From contig JBBQCF010000004.1 in NCBI GenBank assembly GCA_038318455.1, positions 1-39,797 of the forward strand: DNA of 39,797 bases, written 5' to 3'. The DNA comes from UBA12068 sp038318455 (GTDB lineage Bacteria > Patescibacteriota > Minisyncoccia > Moranbacterales > GWC2-37-73). The position numbers and the translations under genes were made by a program. Position 1 is the first letter of the stretch; the number at the start of each line of letters is the position of its first letter. Shown here piece after piece: positions 8,591 to 17,215 of the stretch. Below the pieces are notes generated by a model that saw nothing but the letters and a program-made list of their open reading frames with translations, was not told where the DNA came from and did no database searches.

Positions 8591-10540
8591 ATGTTTAAAA
8601 AACAACAACCTGTCGATGATATCGATAGAATCGTGGCCGATTTAAAACAGCCAATAAAAAGTTTTGGAAAACCGTCAGAAGTAGGCAGTGTTTCAAATAA
8701 TAAAACAGTAACTTCTGCGACTGGCAATAATGCTAAGCAAGGAAATGCTACCGTTAGTGCTGGAAATAATCCAGCTAACAAAAAAGCAAAAAGCGCTCAC
8801 GGCGCTAAGCGTCATCCCGTGAAAAGAAATAATCAAAACAGAGCGCAAGTCGTGTATGGCAATCCTGAAGGCAAGCATCTTCGCATCACTCCAATGGGAG
8901 GAAATGAAGAAGTTGGTCGCAACATGACCATGTTTGAATATGATGGAGACATTATAATTTTGGATATGGGAATTCAATTTCCAGAAGAGGATATGCCTGG
9001 AATTGATTATATTATTCCAAATATTAGTTATCTTAAGGGTAAAGAAAAAGACGTTAGAGGTGTAATTTTAAGTCATGGACATCTTGATCATATTGGAGCT
9101 GCTCCGATATTACTCAAGGAACTTGGTTATCCTCCAATTGTGGGACGAGATCTTACTTTGGCACTCGTAAAAAAGAAGATGGAAGATTATGATCCAAATT
9201 CTGCGCAAAATTTGAAAATTATTCGTGTCAACGCCATCACTGACAAGATTCGTCTTGGAAAATTTGAAATTGAATTTTTCGATGTGGAACATAGTGTGAT
9301 GGATGCGGTTGGTGTGATTATTAAAACTCCAGATGGAACCGTTATTCATCCAGGAGACTGGACAATGGACAAGCATCCAACTGATCATTCTGAAGTGACC
9401 TATACTCATTTGGCAAGTCTTCCTTCACCGCGCATTTTGATGCTTGAGAGTTTGGGAGCAACAGACACTCGCACTGTTCAAAAATCAGAAGTTGAGATGT
9501 ATAAAAATCTTGATGATTTGGTGGGCAATGCTAAGGGTATGGTTATTATTGGAACTTTTTCTTCTCAAATCAAGCGTATTGGAAAAATCATTGAATATGC
9601 TGAATCTATTGGAAAAAAAGTTGCTCTCGATGGATATTCTATGAAAATGAACATTGAAATCGCCAAAGAACTTGGTTATATTAAGGCGCATAAAAAAACA
9701 CTCATCACAGTTAATGATATTCAAAAACATCCACGCAATAAAGTGGTGGTGATCTGTACTGGAGCTCAAGGTGAGGGAAATGCTGTGCTTTCGAGAATTG
9801 TAAATGATGAACATCGTTTTATTCATATCATGCGCGAAGACACGATCGTGTTTTCATCTTCAGTTATTCCTGGTAATGAAAGAACGATTCAAAGACTTAA
9901 GGATGATCTATATCGTAAATGTGACAATGTTATTCATTCTGACATTTTAGACGTGCATACTAGCGGTCATAGCAATGCTATTGATATTCAAGATATTATC
10001 AGACAAATTCGTCCAGATTTTTTCTTGCCGGTATATGCAAATCATTATTTTTTGAAAGAAGCTGCCAAGCTCGGAGAACGAGTTGGGGTGCATAAGGAAA
10101 ATATTTTTGTGCTCGACAATGGTAATCAATTGGAACTTGCTGATGGAAAAGCCAAAGTTTTGCCACAAAAAATTGATACTAGTTACGTGATGGTGGATGG
10201 CTTGGGAGTTGGCGATGTGGGAGAAATTGTGCTCCGCGACCGACAATTACTAGCTAAAGATGGAATGTTCATGATTGTGGTGGTGATTGATTCAAAAACC
10301 AAAAAAATTATTGGAACTCCTCAAATCACTTCACGAGGATTCATCTTTGTGAAAGAGAATTTCGACCTTGTTAACGCTACCAAGCGCGTGGTGGAGAAAG
10401 TGGTCAAGGAAAAAACCTCTCCAGATGTTTCAGTGAACTGGGATTATGTGAAAAACAATATTCGAGAATCAGTAGGGTCATTTCTATTTACCAAAACAGA
10501 AAGAAGACCGATGATACTGCCAGTCGTGATTGAAGTATAA
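8591..10540 (+). CDS. rnj: Ribonuclease J (beta-lactamase/beta-CASP RNase)
   Basis: 649 residues; typical RNase J is about 555. The extra length is an N-terminal, low-complexity, Lys/Asn/Ala-rich tail of ~90 residues. The catalytic part starts at LRITPMGGNEEVGRNMTMFEY. The zinc motif SHGHLDHIG and the later GDWTMD Asp are present, and the beta-CASP region contains VHTSGHSNAID. RNase J is a 5'-3' exo- and endoribonuclease that degrades mRNA and matures rRNA. Its strong promoter and long structured leader suggest regulated expression. A terminator follows. Confidence 0.95.
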   Translation: MFKKQQPVDDIDRIVADLKQPIKSFGKPSEVGSVSNNKTVTSATGNNAKQGNATVSAGNNPANKKAKSAHGAKRHPVKRNNQNRAQVVYGNPEGKHLRITPMGGNEEVGRNMTMFEYDGDIIILDMGIQFPEEDMPGIDYIIPNISYLKGKEKDVRGVILSHGHLDHIGAAPILLKELGYPPIVGRDLTLALVKKKMEDYDPNSAQNLKIIRVNAITDKIRLGKFEIEFFDVEHSVMDAVGVIIKTPDGTVIHPGDWTMDKHPTDHSEVTYTHLASLPSPRILMLESLGATDTRTVQKSEVEMYKNLDDLVGNAKGMVIIGTFSSQIKRIGKIIEYAESIGKKVALDGYSMKMNIEIAKELGYIKAHKKTLITVNDIQKHPRNKVVVICTGAQGEGNAVLSRIVNDEHRFIHIMREDTIVFSSSVIPGNERTIQRLKDDLYRKCDNVIHSDILDVHTSGHSNAIDIQDIIRQIRPDFFLPVYANHYFLKEAAKLGERVGVHKENIFVLDNGNQLELADGKAKVLPQKIDTSYVMVDGLGVGDVGEIVLRDRQLLAKDGMFMIVVVIDSKTKKIIGTPQITSRGFIFVKENFDLVNATKRVVEKVVKEKTSPDVSVNWDYVKNNIRESVGSFLFTKTERRPMILPVVIEV

Positions 10541-10562
10541 AAGCTATTTGGAAAAATAAGGA

Positions 10563-10594
10563 AAAAAAGATTACATTCGTGTAATCTTTTTTTT
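10563..10594 (+). terminator. Rho-independent terminator after RNase J
   Basis: An AAAAGATTAC arm pairs with GTAATCTTTT around a small loop and is followed by a run of eight or more T, 25-50 nt past the RNase J stop codon. Confidence 0.9.
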
Positions 10595-10665
10595 GTAATA
10601 TTTAATTGCGTCATAATTTTCAGCGCATAAAGGACAAGGCGAATATTTGAAAACCGTTGTGTTAT

Positions 10666-10692
10666 TTCTTGATATTGTGTGGTATAATATTA
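10666..10692 (+). promoter_or_regulatory. Extended -10 promoter P1 upstream of the ABC transporter
   Basis: TGG-TATAAT (TATAAT at 10683-10688) is an extended -10. The block TTCTTGAT at 10666, with TATAATATTA starting 17 nt later, is repeated with identical spacing at 10778-10804. No good -35 is present at 17 nt. Confidence 0.6.
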
Positions 10693-10777
10693 TAGATTAA
10701 AGGGATTTTTCATGGATGCATTTTTGATGACAGAAGTGATAATAGTTTTCGGATAATGATTTGAAAAATAATATTAA

Positions 10778-10804
10778 TTCTTGATGCAATGTGATATAAT
10801 ATTA
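10778..10804 (+). promoter_or_regulatory. Extended -10 promoter P2, duplicate of P1
   Basis: TGA-TATAAT (TATAAT at 10795-10800) with the same TTCTTGAT block and TATAATATTA tail as P1. It lies ~86 nt before the ABC ATPase start. Apart from these two promoters, the 10595-10889 gap shows no gene. Confidence 0.6.
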
Positions 10805-10889
10805 AAAAAGAATGAGAAAGTTTTAATGAAAAATTTTATTGCAAGATGCAGATAAAGTATTTTGTGATTTATAAAAACAAAAAACATAA

Positions 10890-12200
10890 ATGGTTGAGCC
10901 AATCATAAAAGTTGATCAGTTGAGGGTGATATATAATAAGGGTAAATCCAATGAAGTTCGTTCATTGGACGGTGTTAGTGTGGAGATTTATCCCGAGGAA
11001 TATATTATTATCTACGGACCTTCTGGCTGTGGAAAATCTACTTTGCTGTATGGTATTTCTGGTTTGCAATTGCCGACATTTGGAGATGTGGTTGTGCATG
11101 GTAAGAATCTCACCCAAATGACAAAGCGGGAAAAAGTTGAATTTCATCAGACTCGTATCGGCATGGTTTTTCAGGCCTTTTATCTGATTGAAACTTTGAC
11201 CGTGCTTGATAATGTCTGTCTTCCAAAAGTTTTTAGAGGTGAACCATTGAAAGAAAGACGTGAAGCTGCAATGGAATTGCTGCGAAGATTTGGTATTGCT
11301 GAACAAGCGGACAGGTTTCCTGCACAGCTTTCTGGAGGTCAAAAACAGCGCGTATCAATCGCCAGGGCCTTGGTGAACAATCCCGACATCATCCTAGCTG
11401 ATGAACCGGTGGGTAATCTTGATTCCGAATCTGCGCAAAATGTGCTGGATATCTTTAAAGATATTAATGGTACTGACAAAAAAACTTTGATCATGGTTAC
11501 TCATAATCCTGAACATTTGATATATGCTGATCGTATTATTCACATGAAAGATGGAAAGAAAGTTAGTGAAGAAATCAATCACGATAAGCGTCCTAAGGAG
11601 GCCTTGGAAAAAGAGGTTGCTTCAACTCCAGAGGAGATTTCTAGTGAACTTAGATTGTTGATGCGAACGTTTAAAAATTTGTCACTCCAGCAGGTGGGCG
11701 TGCTGCTCATTCCATTTAAGGCCAAGCAATTGCTCTCGCATATTATTTCAGAACTCAATGAGGAGCAAATTAGCAGTGCAGAAAATTTGTTGAAAGAATT
11801 TTTATTCAAGAATATCGACACCACGAGACTTTCCGAAAAACTCGACCTAGACTTTGATAAGGGTGGAGCTGGATGGAATAAACTTAGAGCGATATCCTTC
11901 ACTGAACGCACCAGAAAAATAATAACACAAGCGGAATCGTTGAATTCTAATGATACAAATAATATTATAAGTTTTTCAAATTATTTGGTGGATGTTTATC
12001 ACCTCAAACTTGATGATGAATTGATGTTGCGATTCAGATCATTCTTGAAGTTGCGAGTAGAAAATAGAATTGATAGATTTGGTTTGCAACAACGGCTCGA
12101 TGTTTCAAGAAAATTGGGTGGAGTGGGTCTATATAAAGGAAATGCTGAAAAGGTTGTGCGAGAAGTTGAGCTTATCATGCTTTTAAAATATTCAGCATAG
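10890..12200 (+). CDS. MacB/LolD-type ABC transporter ATPase with a long C-terminal extension
   Basis: 436 residues. The first ~230 form a standard ATPase: Walker A GPSGCGKST, Q-loop at MVFQAFYLIE, signature LSGGQKQRVSIARAL, Walker B DIILADEPVGNLDS, and H-loop VTHNPEH. Typical MacB/LolD ATPases end here. About 200 further residues follow, largely helical and charged (EISSELRLLMRTF..., then ...ENRIDRFGLQQRLD), with no motif I recognise; they may regulate the ATPase or bind a partner. The permease gene follows after 50 nt, so the pair forms one transporter. Confidence 0.9.
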   Translation: MVEPIIKVDQLRVIYNKGKSNEVRSLDGVSVEIYPEEYIIIYGPSGCGKSTLLYGISGLQLPTFGDVVVHGKNLTQMTKREKVEFHQTRIGMVFQAFYLIETLTVLDNVCLPKVFRGEPLKERREAAMELLRRFGIAEQADRFPAQLSGGQKQRVSIARALVNNPDIILADEPVGNLDSESAQNVLDIFKDINGTDKKTLIMVTHNPEHLIYADRIIHMKDGKKVSEEINHDKRPKEALEKEVASTPEEISSELRLLMRTFKNLSLQQVGVLLIPFKAKQLLSHIISELNEEQISSAENLLKEFLFKNIDTTRLSEKLDLDFDKGGAGWNKLRAISFTERTRKIITQAESLNSNDTNNIISFSNYLVDVYHLKLDDELMLRFRSFLKLRVENRIDRFGLQQRLDVSRKLGGVGLYKGNAEKVVREVELIMLLKYSA

Positions 12201-12250
12201 TTATATAATAAAAAAATGCAGAAACATAAAAGACGGTAGAAAAAAATAAA

Positions 12251-13483
12251 ATGAGATTTATAGATTTGTTCAAATTATCAACACGTATGTTTAAGGCGAG
12301 AACGTCTCGAACGCTTTTGACTGTGCTTGGTATGAGTATCGGTATTGGCGCAATTTTGTTCTTGGTTTCACTGGGCTATGGACTTCAAAAAACTTTGCTC
12401 GAAAAAATAACCACTTCAGACTCTCTTTTGACGCTAGATATTTCAGAAGCAAAATCAGGTATTGTTTCTTTGAATAATGAGATGGTTAAAAAAATAGAGG
12501 AAATGCCTGGTGTAGAAGAGGTTAGTACTGCTTTTCAAATCACAACGCAAGGACATTTGGATGGATTGTCAGCTGATTTGGTCACCATTGGAACCAAACC
12601 TTCCTTTTTGAAACTTGGTGGATATAAAACCAGCAAGGGAGTATTGCTAAGTGATGATAACCAAAATGGTATCGTTATTAGCAGTTCCATTAGTCAAGTT
12701 TTTGGCAAAAGTGTTGATGAATTATTGGGCAAAGAGATGACATTGTCATTTTATATTCAACGTAATGCTGCGCCAATCGTTGATGCTAATGGTGACACTT
12801 CTGATGCTCAAGCACAATCCGATATTGAAAAGGTTGATAGTGATATTAAATATAAAATAATTGGCGTCATTGATGGCGAGGATAATATTATTTATGTTAA
12901 TATGTCATCTTTGGGAGATTTGAAGATTGATAAATATGGTCAAGTTAAAGTTAAAACTAAATCAAATCCAGAAATGGGTGTTATTCGTGATGCTATTTTG
13001 GAATATGGTCTCTTGGTTTCTTCACTTTCAGACACGGTTGATCAGGCAAACCAAATTTTCAAAGTGGTACAAATCATCTTGATGCTCTTTGGCTTTATTG
13101 CCTTGGTTGTTTCTGCTATTGGTATGTTTAATACAATGACAATTACTTTGCTTGAAAGAACTGAAGAAATTGGGATTATGAAATCAATTGGAGCTTCTGA
13201 TCTTGGTATTTCTGTGATGTTTTTGATGGAATCAGCTATCATGGGATTTTTGGGAGGAGTGGCTGGTGTTATTATTGGTTGGCTTGGTGGACAATTTTTC
13301 AATTATGCGATTAACTTTGTGGCTATTAGGTTTGGTGGTCAAAAGGTATCATTGTTTTTTACTCCAACTGCATTAGTTCTTTGGATTTTAGTAGGCTCTG
13401 CTATTGTGGGCTTTCTTACTGGTGTTTTTCCTGCACGTCGTGCTAGTAAAACCGATCCATTGGATGCACTAAGATACAAGTAG
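12251..13483 (+). CDS. MacB/FtsX-family ABC transporter permease
   Basis: 410 residues. An N-terminal helix (SRTLLTVLGMSIGIGAILFLVSLGYG) is followed by a ~220-residue extracytoplasmic domain (MacB-PCD like). Three C-terminal helices and the FtsX signature ERTEEIGIMKSIGAS and PARRASKTDPLDALRYK complete it. Partner of the ATPase just upstream. In organisms with one membrane such systems export peptides, lipoproteins or antimicrobials or transmit signals by mechanotransmission; the substrate is unknown. Confidence 0.92.
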   Translation: MRFIDLFKLSTRMFKARTSRTLLTVLGMSIGIGAILFLVSLGYGLQKTLLEKITTSDSLLTLDISEAKSGIVSLNNEMVKKIEEMPGVEEVSTAFQITTQGHLDGLSADLVTIGTKPSFLKLGGYKTSKGVLLSDDNQNGIVISSSISQVFGKSVDELLGKEMTLSFYIQRNAAPIVDANGDTSDAQAQSDIEKVDSDIKYKIIGVIDGEDNIIYVNMSSLGDLKIDKYGQVKVKTKSNPEMGVIRDAILEYGLLVSSLSDTVDQANQIFKVVQIILMLFGFIALVVSAIGMFNTMTITLLERTEEIGIMKSIGASDLGISVMFLMESAIMGFLGGVAGVIIGWLGGQFFNYAINFVAIRFGGQKVSLFFTPTALVLWILVGSAIVGFLTGVFPARRASKTDPLDALRYK

Positions 13484-13570
13484 CATGTATCTTGTATCAT
13501 GTATCATGTATTATGTATGGAACAGAAATGCATTTATACTTTATACAAAATACGAGATACATTATACAAG
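13484..13570. repeat. Mirrored heptamer array: 5 forward + 5 inverted units
   Basis: Five 7-nt units of the CATGTAT type (13484-13518), a 17-nt spacer, then five units of the inverted ATACAxx type (13536-13570). The two arms are only roughly complementary, so the symmetry is at the level of repeat units. It begins directly after the permease stop codon and ends at a terminator. Confidence 0.75.
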
Positions 13571-13592
13571 AGCACTTGAGTTGCTCTTTTTT
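13568..13592 (+). terminator. Terminator of the ABC transporter operon
   Basis: AAGAGCA (13568-13574) pairs with TGCTCTT (13582-13588), followed by a T run. It lies right after the heptamer array. Confidence 0.75.
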
Positions 13593-13597
13593 GTTTG

Positions 13598-13629
13598 CAT
13601 GTTTAAATGTTTATATGCTTAAATGAATA
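13598..13629. repeat. Octamer array, 4 units, before folD
   Basis: Four diverged 8-nt units (CATGTTTA, AATGTTTA, TATGCTTA, AATGAATA) end 1 nt before the chosen folD ATG. Same family as the arrays before the isomerase, yvcK and Nramp genes. Confidence 0.7.
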
Positions 13630-13630
13630 T

Positions 13631-14473
13631 ATGAAGTTATTATATGGAAAACCTATTGCAGATAGTATTTTGGAGCGTCTTGAGGGCTCTATTTCTGGCT
13701 ACGAAAAAAAACCAGGTCTGGCGGTTGTTTTGATTGGAACTGATAAGGCTTCTCAATTGTATGTTTCGCTTAAGGAAAAAAAAGCCCAAGAGATTGGCAT
13801 GAATTTTTTTAAATTTGAACTAGCGGAAAACATTGCTGAAAATGAAGTCTTGCAACTTATTGATAAGTTGAATTTGGATGAAAATGTGCATGGCATCATT
13901 GTTCAGTTGCCACTGCCTGCTGGTTTTGACACAACAAAAATAATTGCCGCTATTGATCCCGAAAAAGATGTGGATGGTTTTCATCCAACAAATTCAAGGC
14001 TTTTCCTTGATGGAGAAAAAGGTATTTTGCCTGTTTTCCCACGCGCTATTATGCAATTAATTGAAAATGCAAAAGAGAACTTGAGTGGGAAGAGAGCAGT
14101 CGTCATTGCAAACTCTGATGATTTTGGAAAAATAATGAGCGTGATGATGGAGAATAAAAAAATATTTACTCAATATGTACTGGTGGAAAATATATCCTTG
14201 AATCTTGAGCAAATTAAGGATGCAGACATCGTGGTAAGCGCTGTAGGCTCGCCAGAGCTCTTGAAGGGTCAAATGCTTAAAAGTGGCTCTATCGTTATTG
14301 ATGGTGGTATTACCAAGGTTGGTGATAAGGTGCTGGGAGACGTTGATTTTGGCTCAACTGAAGCACTTGATGGTCATATCACACCAGTTCCCGGAGGCGT
14401 TGGACCCGTCACAATTGCCTGTCTTTTGGAAAATACATTCTTGGCTTTTGAGGCTCAAGAAAAGGGGAAATAA
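13631..14473 (+). CDS. folD: FolD-like methylene-THF dehydrogenase/cyclohydrolase with altered NADP loop
   Basis: 280 residues from ATG 13631; a start 24 nt upstream would place the N-terminus inside the octamer array. Catalytic residues of FolD are present: Tyr44 and Lys48 (YVSLK), Gln92 in VQLPLP, Asp115 in DVDGFHP, and the C-terminal PVPGGVGPVTIACLLENT. The Rossmann signature GRSxxVGxP is missing: the segment reads VVIANSDDFGKIMSVM (about 157-172). The preceding PCTP motif is PVFP and the CHSxT strand is lost. FolD makes 10-formyl-THF in one-carbon metabolism. Here cyclohydrolase chemistry looks intact while nucleotide binding may be changed or lost. Confidence 0.85.
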   Translation: MKLLYGKPIADSILERLEGSISGYEKKPGLAVVLIGTDKASQLYVSLKEKKAQEIGMNFFKFELAENIAENEVLQLIDKLNLDENVHGIIVQLPLPAGFDTTKIIAAIDPEKDVDGFHPTNSRLFLDGEKGILPVFPRAIMQLIENAKENLSGKRAVVIANSDDFGKIMSVMMENKKIFTQYVLVENISLNLEQIKDADIVVSAVGSPELLKGQMLKSGSIVIDGGITKVGDKVLGDVDFGSTEALDGHITPVPGGVGPVTIACLLENTFLAFEAQEKGK

Positions 14474-14501
14474 GCACTTTCACATATTGCTAAATTGTCA
14501 A

Positions 14502-14537
14502 AATACCGCTAAAATGAAAGAAAAGCGGTATTTTTTT
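14502..14537 (+). terminator. Terminator after folD
   Basis: AATACCGCT (14502-14510) pairs with AGCGGTATT (14524-14532), followed by T7. Confidence 0.88.
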
Positions 14538-14612
14538 ATGAAACATTGGCTATGCTCAAAAATCGTTTACATACATTCTTATTTTTTATTGTATAAATAA
14601 GTCGCTCATATG

Positions 14613-14696
14613 TTTCCTTTTTCGGCACGCTTCTTGGATGAAAAACATATCCAAGAGCTAATGATAGCTGTCGCTCTCAATTGCCTTAAAAGAAAA
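14613..14696 (+). ncRNA. Three-way-junction RNA element, copy 1 (leuS leader)
   Basis: An outer stem P1 pairs TTTC.TTTT..GGC (14613-14626) with GCC..AAAA.GAAA (to 14695). Hairpin P2 pairs CTTGGAT with ATCCAAG, and hairpin P3 pairs AGCTA with TAGCT. The junction segments contain CACGCTT on the 5' side and GTCGCT on the 3' side. Copy 2 at 34314-34400 keeps the same layout and the junction bases while its stem sequences differ by compensatory changes. The element ends 40 nt before leuS. I do not recognise it as a known riboswitch or T-box; no T-box bulge sequence is visible. Confidence 0.6.
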
Positions 14697-14735
14697 TATA
14701 TTCACTCTTTACTTTAATTTGTAACTCGCAGAAAC

Positions 14736-17165
14736 ATGAATAAATATACGCCAAGTGAAATTGAAAAAAAATGGCAAGATAAATGGGCTGCGCAATCATC
14801 ATTATCTGAAGCCCAGGAAAATTCTAAGAAGGAAAAATTTTATTGTTTGGATATGTTTCCATATCCGTCTGCCGCAGGTCTTCATGTTGGGCATGTGGAA
14901 AATTATGCTGCCACGGATATTTATTCTCGATTCAAGCGCATGAATGGTTTCAATGTGCTTCATCCAATTGGTTGGGATGCTTTTGGTTTGCCAGCAGAAA
15001 ACTTTGCAATCAAAAATGGCACCCATCCAAATGCAACTACTCATCAAAATATCCAAAATTTCACCAAGCAAATTAAAAGTTTGGGAATGTCCTATGATTG
15101 GTCTCGTGAAATTGACACTTCGAGTCCAGAATATTATAAATGGACACAATGGTTTTTCTTGTTTTTATATAAAAATGGACTGGCATACAAAAAGAAAGCC
15201 AAAGTTAATTGGTGCGATTCTTGCATGACTGTTCTGGCTAATGAACAAGTTGTAGATGGCGCATGTGAGCGCTGCAAAAATCAAGTTGTCCAAAAAGATT
15301 TGGAACAATGGTTTTTTAAGATTACTGATTTTATTGAGGATCAAGCTGGCGAAAACGGAGATGTTAAGGGATTGATAAATGGTTTGGAAAATATCGATTG
15401 GCCAAATTCAACCAAGATTGCACAAAAAAATTGGATCGGAAAATCCCAGGGTGCTGAATTTGATTTTGCAGTTGCTGGAACTGAACAAAAAATTAAAGTT
15501 TACACAACTAGGGTAGATACTGCTTTTGGAATCACTTATGTTGTGCTTGCCCCAGAACATCCAATGATTGGCGAGCTTCAATCTCAAATTTTAAATTGGG
15601 ATGAGGTTGCTGAATATTTAAGTCAAGCAAAAAAGAAATCAGATCTTGAGCGAATGGAGGCAAAAGAAAAAACGGGAGTTGAACTTAAGGGAATAAAAAT
15701 TATAAATCCATTTAATGGTCAAGAAGTGTCATTATTTGTGGCTGATTATGTTTTGAGTCAATATGGAACAGGCGCAGTAATGGCAGTTCCAGCACATGAT
15801 GAAAGAGATTTTGAGTTTGCCAAGAAATATGATTTAGAGATATTGGAGGTTGTTGCTGGTGGTAATATTTTAGAAATGGCATTTACATTGGATGGTATAT
15901 TGAAAAATTCTGGAGAATTTTCAGGATTAAATTCTTTAGATGCACGCGAGAAAATGATTGCTTGGCTTGAGAAAGAAGGAATTGGAAAAAGAAAAATAAA
16001 TTACAAACTTCGCGATTGGCTCGTTTCTCGTCAACGCTATTGGGGTGCTCCGATCCCAATTATTTATTGCGAGGATTGTGGAGAGGTTGCAGAAAAGGAA
16101 GAAAATTTGCCAGTACTGCTGCCAACCGATGTTGATTTCAAACCAACGGGAGAATCTCCCTTGGTTTATTCGAAAACATTTCATGAAGTTAATTGCCCTA
16201 AGTGTGGAAAAAAAGCCAGGCGTGAGTCTGACACCATGGATACTTTCGTTTGTTCTTCTTGGTATTATCTACGATTTGCTGATCCAAAAAATGAAAAAGA
16301 ATTTGCATCCAAAGAAAATATTTCCAAATGGCTTCCTGTTGATATGTATATGGGTGGCGCTGAACACACTGTTTTGCATTTGCTATATGCACGTTTTTTC
16401 ACAAAAGCTTTGAAAAAATTTGGTTATATTAATTTTGATGAACCATTTTTAAAGTTGCGTCATCAGGGTATGATCATGGCGTCTGACGGCAGGAAAATGT
16501 CAAAATCACTTGGTAATGTTGTGAATCCTGATGAGGTGGTGGCTGAATTTGGAGCAGATGCATTGCGTTTATATGAAATGTTCATGGGACCGCTTGAAGA
16601 AATGAAAGCATGGAATACTCAAAATATTATCGGACTTAGTAGGTTTTTGGATAAGGTCTGGAAAGTTCAAACTTTGATCAAAGACGATATAAGTGGCGAT
16701 AAAAAAATTATCACTTTGCTTCATAAAACTATCAAGAAAGTTTCTGACGACATTGAAAATTTTAGATTCAATACTGCCATTTCTCAAATGATGATCTTGA
16801 TTAATTCTTTTGAAAAAGAAATTCAAATAGCGAAAACTGATTATGAATTATTGCTTGTCATGTTGGCACCTTTTGCGCCTCATTTGGCAGAAGAAATTTG
16901 GGAGAATATTGGAAATAAAAATAGTATCTTTCTTGAGAAATGGCCTTCAGCTGATGAGAGCTTGATGCAAGATGATGAGGTTGAAATGGTGGTGCAAGTG
17001 AATGGAAAAGTGCGTGAGCGTTTGATGGTGGCGTCAGATGTGACTGAAGATGAAATCAAAGAAACGGCTCTCGAGAATCCAAAGGTGAAAGTTTTCACTG
17101 ATGGCAAGGAAATTAAAAAAATTATTTTTGTGCCAGGAAAATTAATCAATATAGTTGTTGCATAG
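14736..17165 (+). CDS. leuS: Leucyl-tRNA synthetase
   Basis: 809 residues, a usual bacterial LeuRS length. HVGH (50-53, the HIGH motif) follows FPYPSAAGL, and KMSKS is at 587-591. A zinc-ribbon-like CDSC...CERC segment lies near residues 166-181, and the editing domain holds TRVDTAFGITYVVLAPEHP and GTGAVMAVPAHDERDFEFAKKY. The C-terminal domain ends in a VNGKVRERLMV strand. It charges tRNA-Leu in the cytosol. A conserved structured RNA lies in its leader. The sugar nucleotidyltransferase gene follows 50 nt later. Confidence 0.97.
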   Translation: MNKYTPSEIEKKWQDKWAAQSSLSEAQENSKKEKFYCLDMFPYPSAAGLHVGHVENYAATDIYSRFKRMNGFNVLHPIGWDAFGLPAENFAIKNGTHPNATTHQNIQNFTKQIKSLGMSYDWSREIDTSSPEYYKWTQWFFLFLYKNGLAYKKKAKVNWCDSCMTVLANEQVVDGACERCKNQVVQKDLEQWFFKITDFIEDQAGENGDVKGLINGLENIDWPNSTKIAQKNWIGKSQGAEFDFAVAGTEQKIKVYTTRVDTAFGITYVVLAPEHPMIGELQSQILNWDEVAEYLSQAKKKSDLERMEAKEKTGVELKGIKIINPFNGQEVSLFVADYVLSQYGTGAVMAVPAHDERDFEFAKKYDLEILEVVAGGNILEMAFTLDGILKNSGEFSGLNSLDAREKMIAWLEKEGIGKRKINYKLRDWLVSRQRYWGAPIPIIYCEDCGEVAEKEENLPVLLPTDVDFKPTGESPLVYSKTFHEVNCPKCGKKARRESDTMDTFVCSSWYYLRFADPKNEKEFASKENISKWLPVDMYMGGAEHTVLHLLYARFFTKALKKFGYINFDEPFLKLRHQGMIMASDGRKMSKSLGNVVNPDEVVAEFGADALRLYEMFMGPLEEMKAWNTQNIIGLSRFLDKVWKVQTLIKDDISGDKKIITLLHKTIKKVSDDIENFRFNTAISQMMILINSFEKEIQIAKTDYELLLVMLAPFAPHLAEEIWENIGNKNSIFLEKWPSADESLMQDDEVEMVVQVNGKVRERLMVASDVTEDEIKETALENPKVKVFTDGKEIKKIIFVPGKLINIVVA

Positions 17166-17215
17166 GTAGATAATTTCAAGTTGCTAAACATAAGTCATAT
17201 ATTAAAATAAAATTC

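Noticed and set aside
9485..9826. Antisense frames of 60-135 codons opposite RNase J and other long genes
   Set aside because: They lack ribosome sites and recognisable domains and lie wholly within well-supported genes on the other strand.
4509..14604. AAATAAGTCG at 4509, 8542 and 14595 as a shared regulatory site
   Set aside because: Three intergenic copies of a 10-mer in AT-rich DNA, at different distances from the genes and without shared flanks; chance is a sufficient explanation.
14583..14735. T-box riboswitch before leuS
   Set aside because: No AGGGUGGNACCGCG-type antiterminator bulge, no specifier stem and no terminator before the gene. The folded element matches the copy at 34314-34400 instead.
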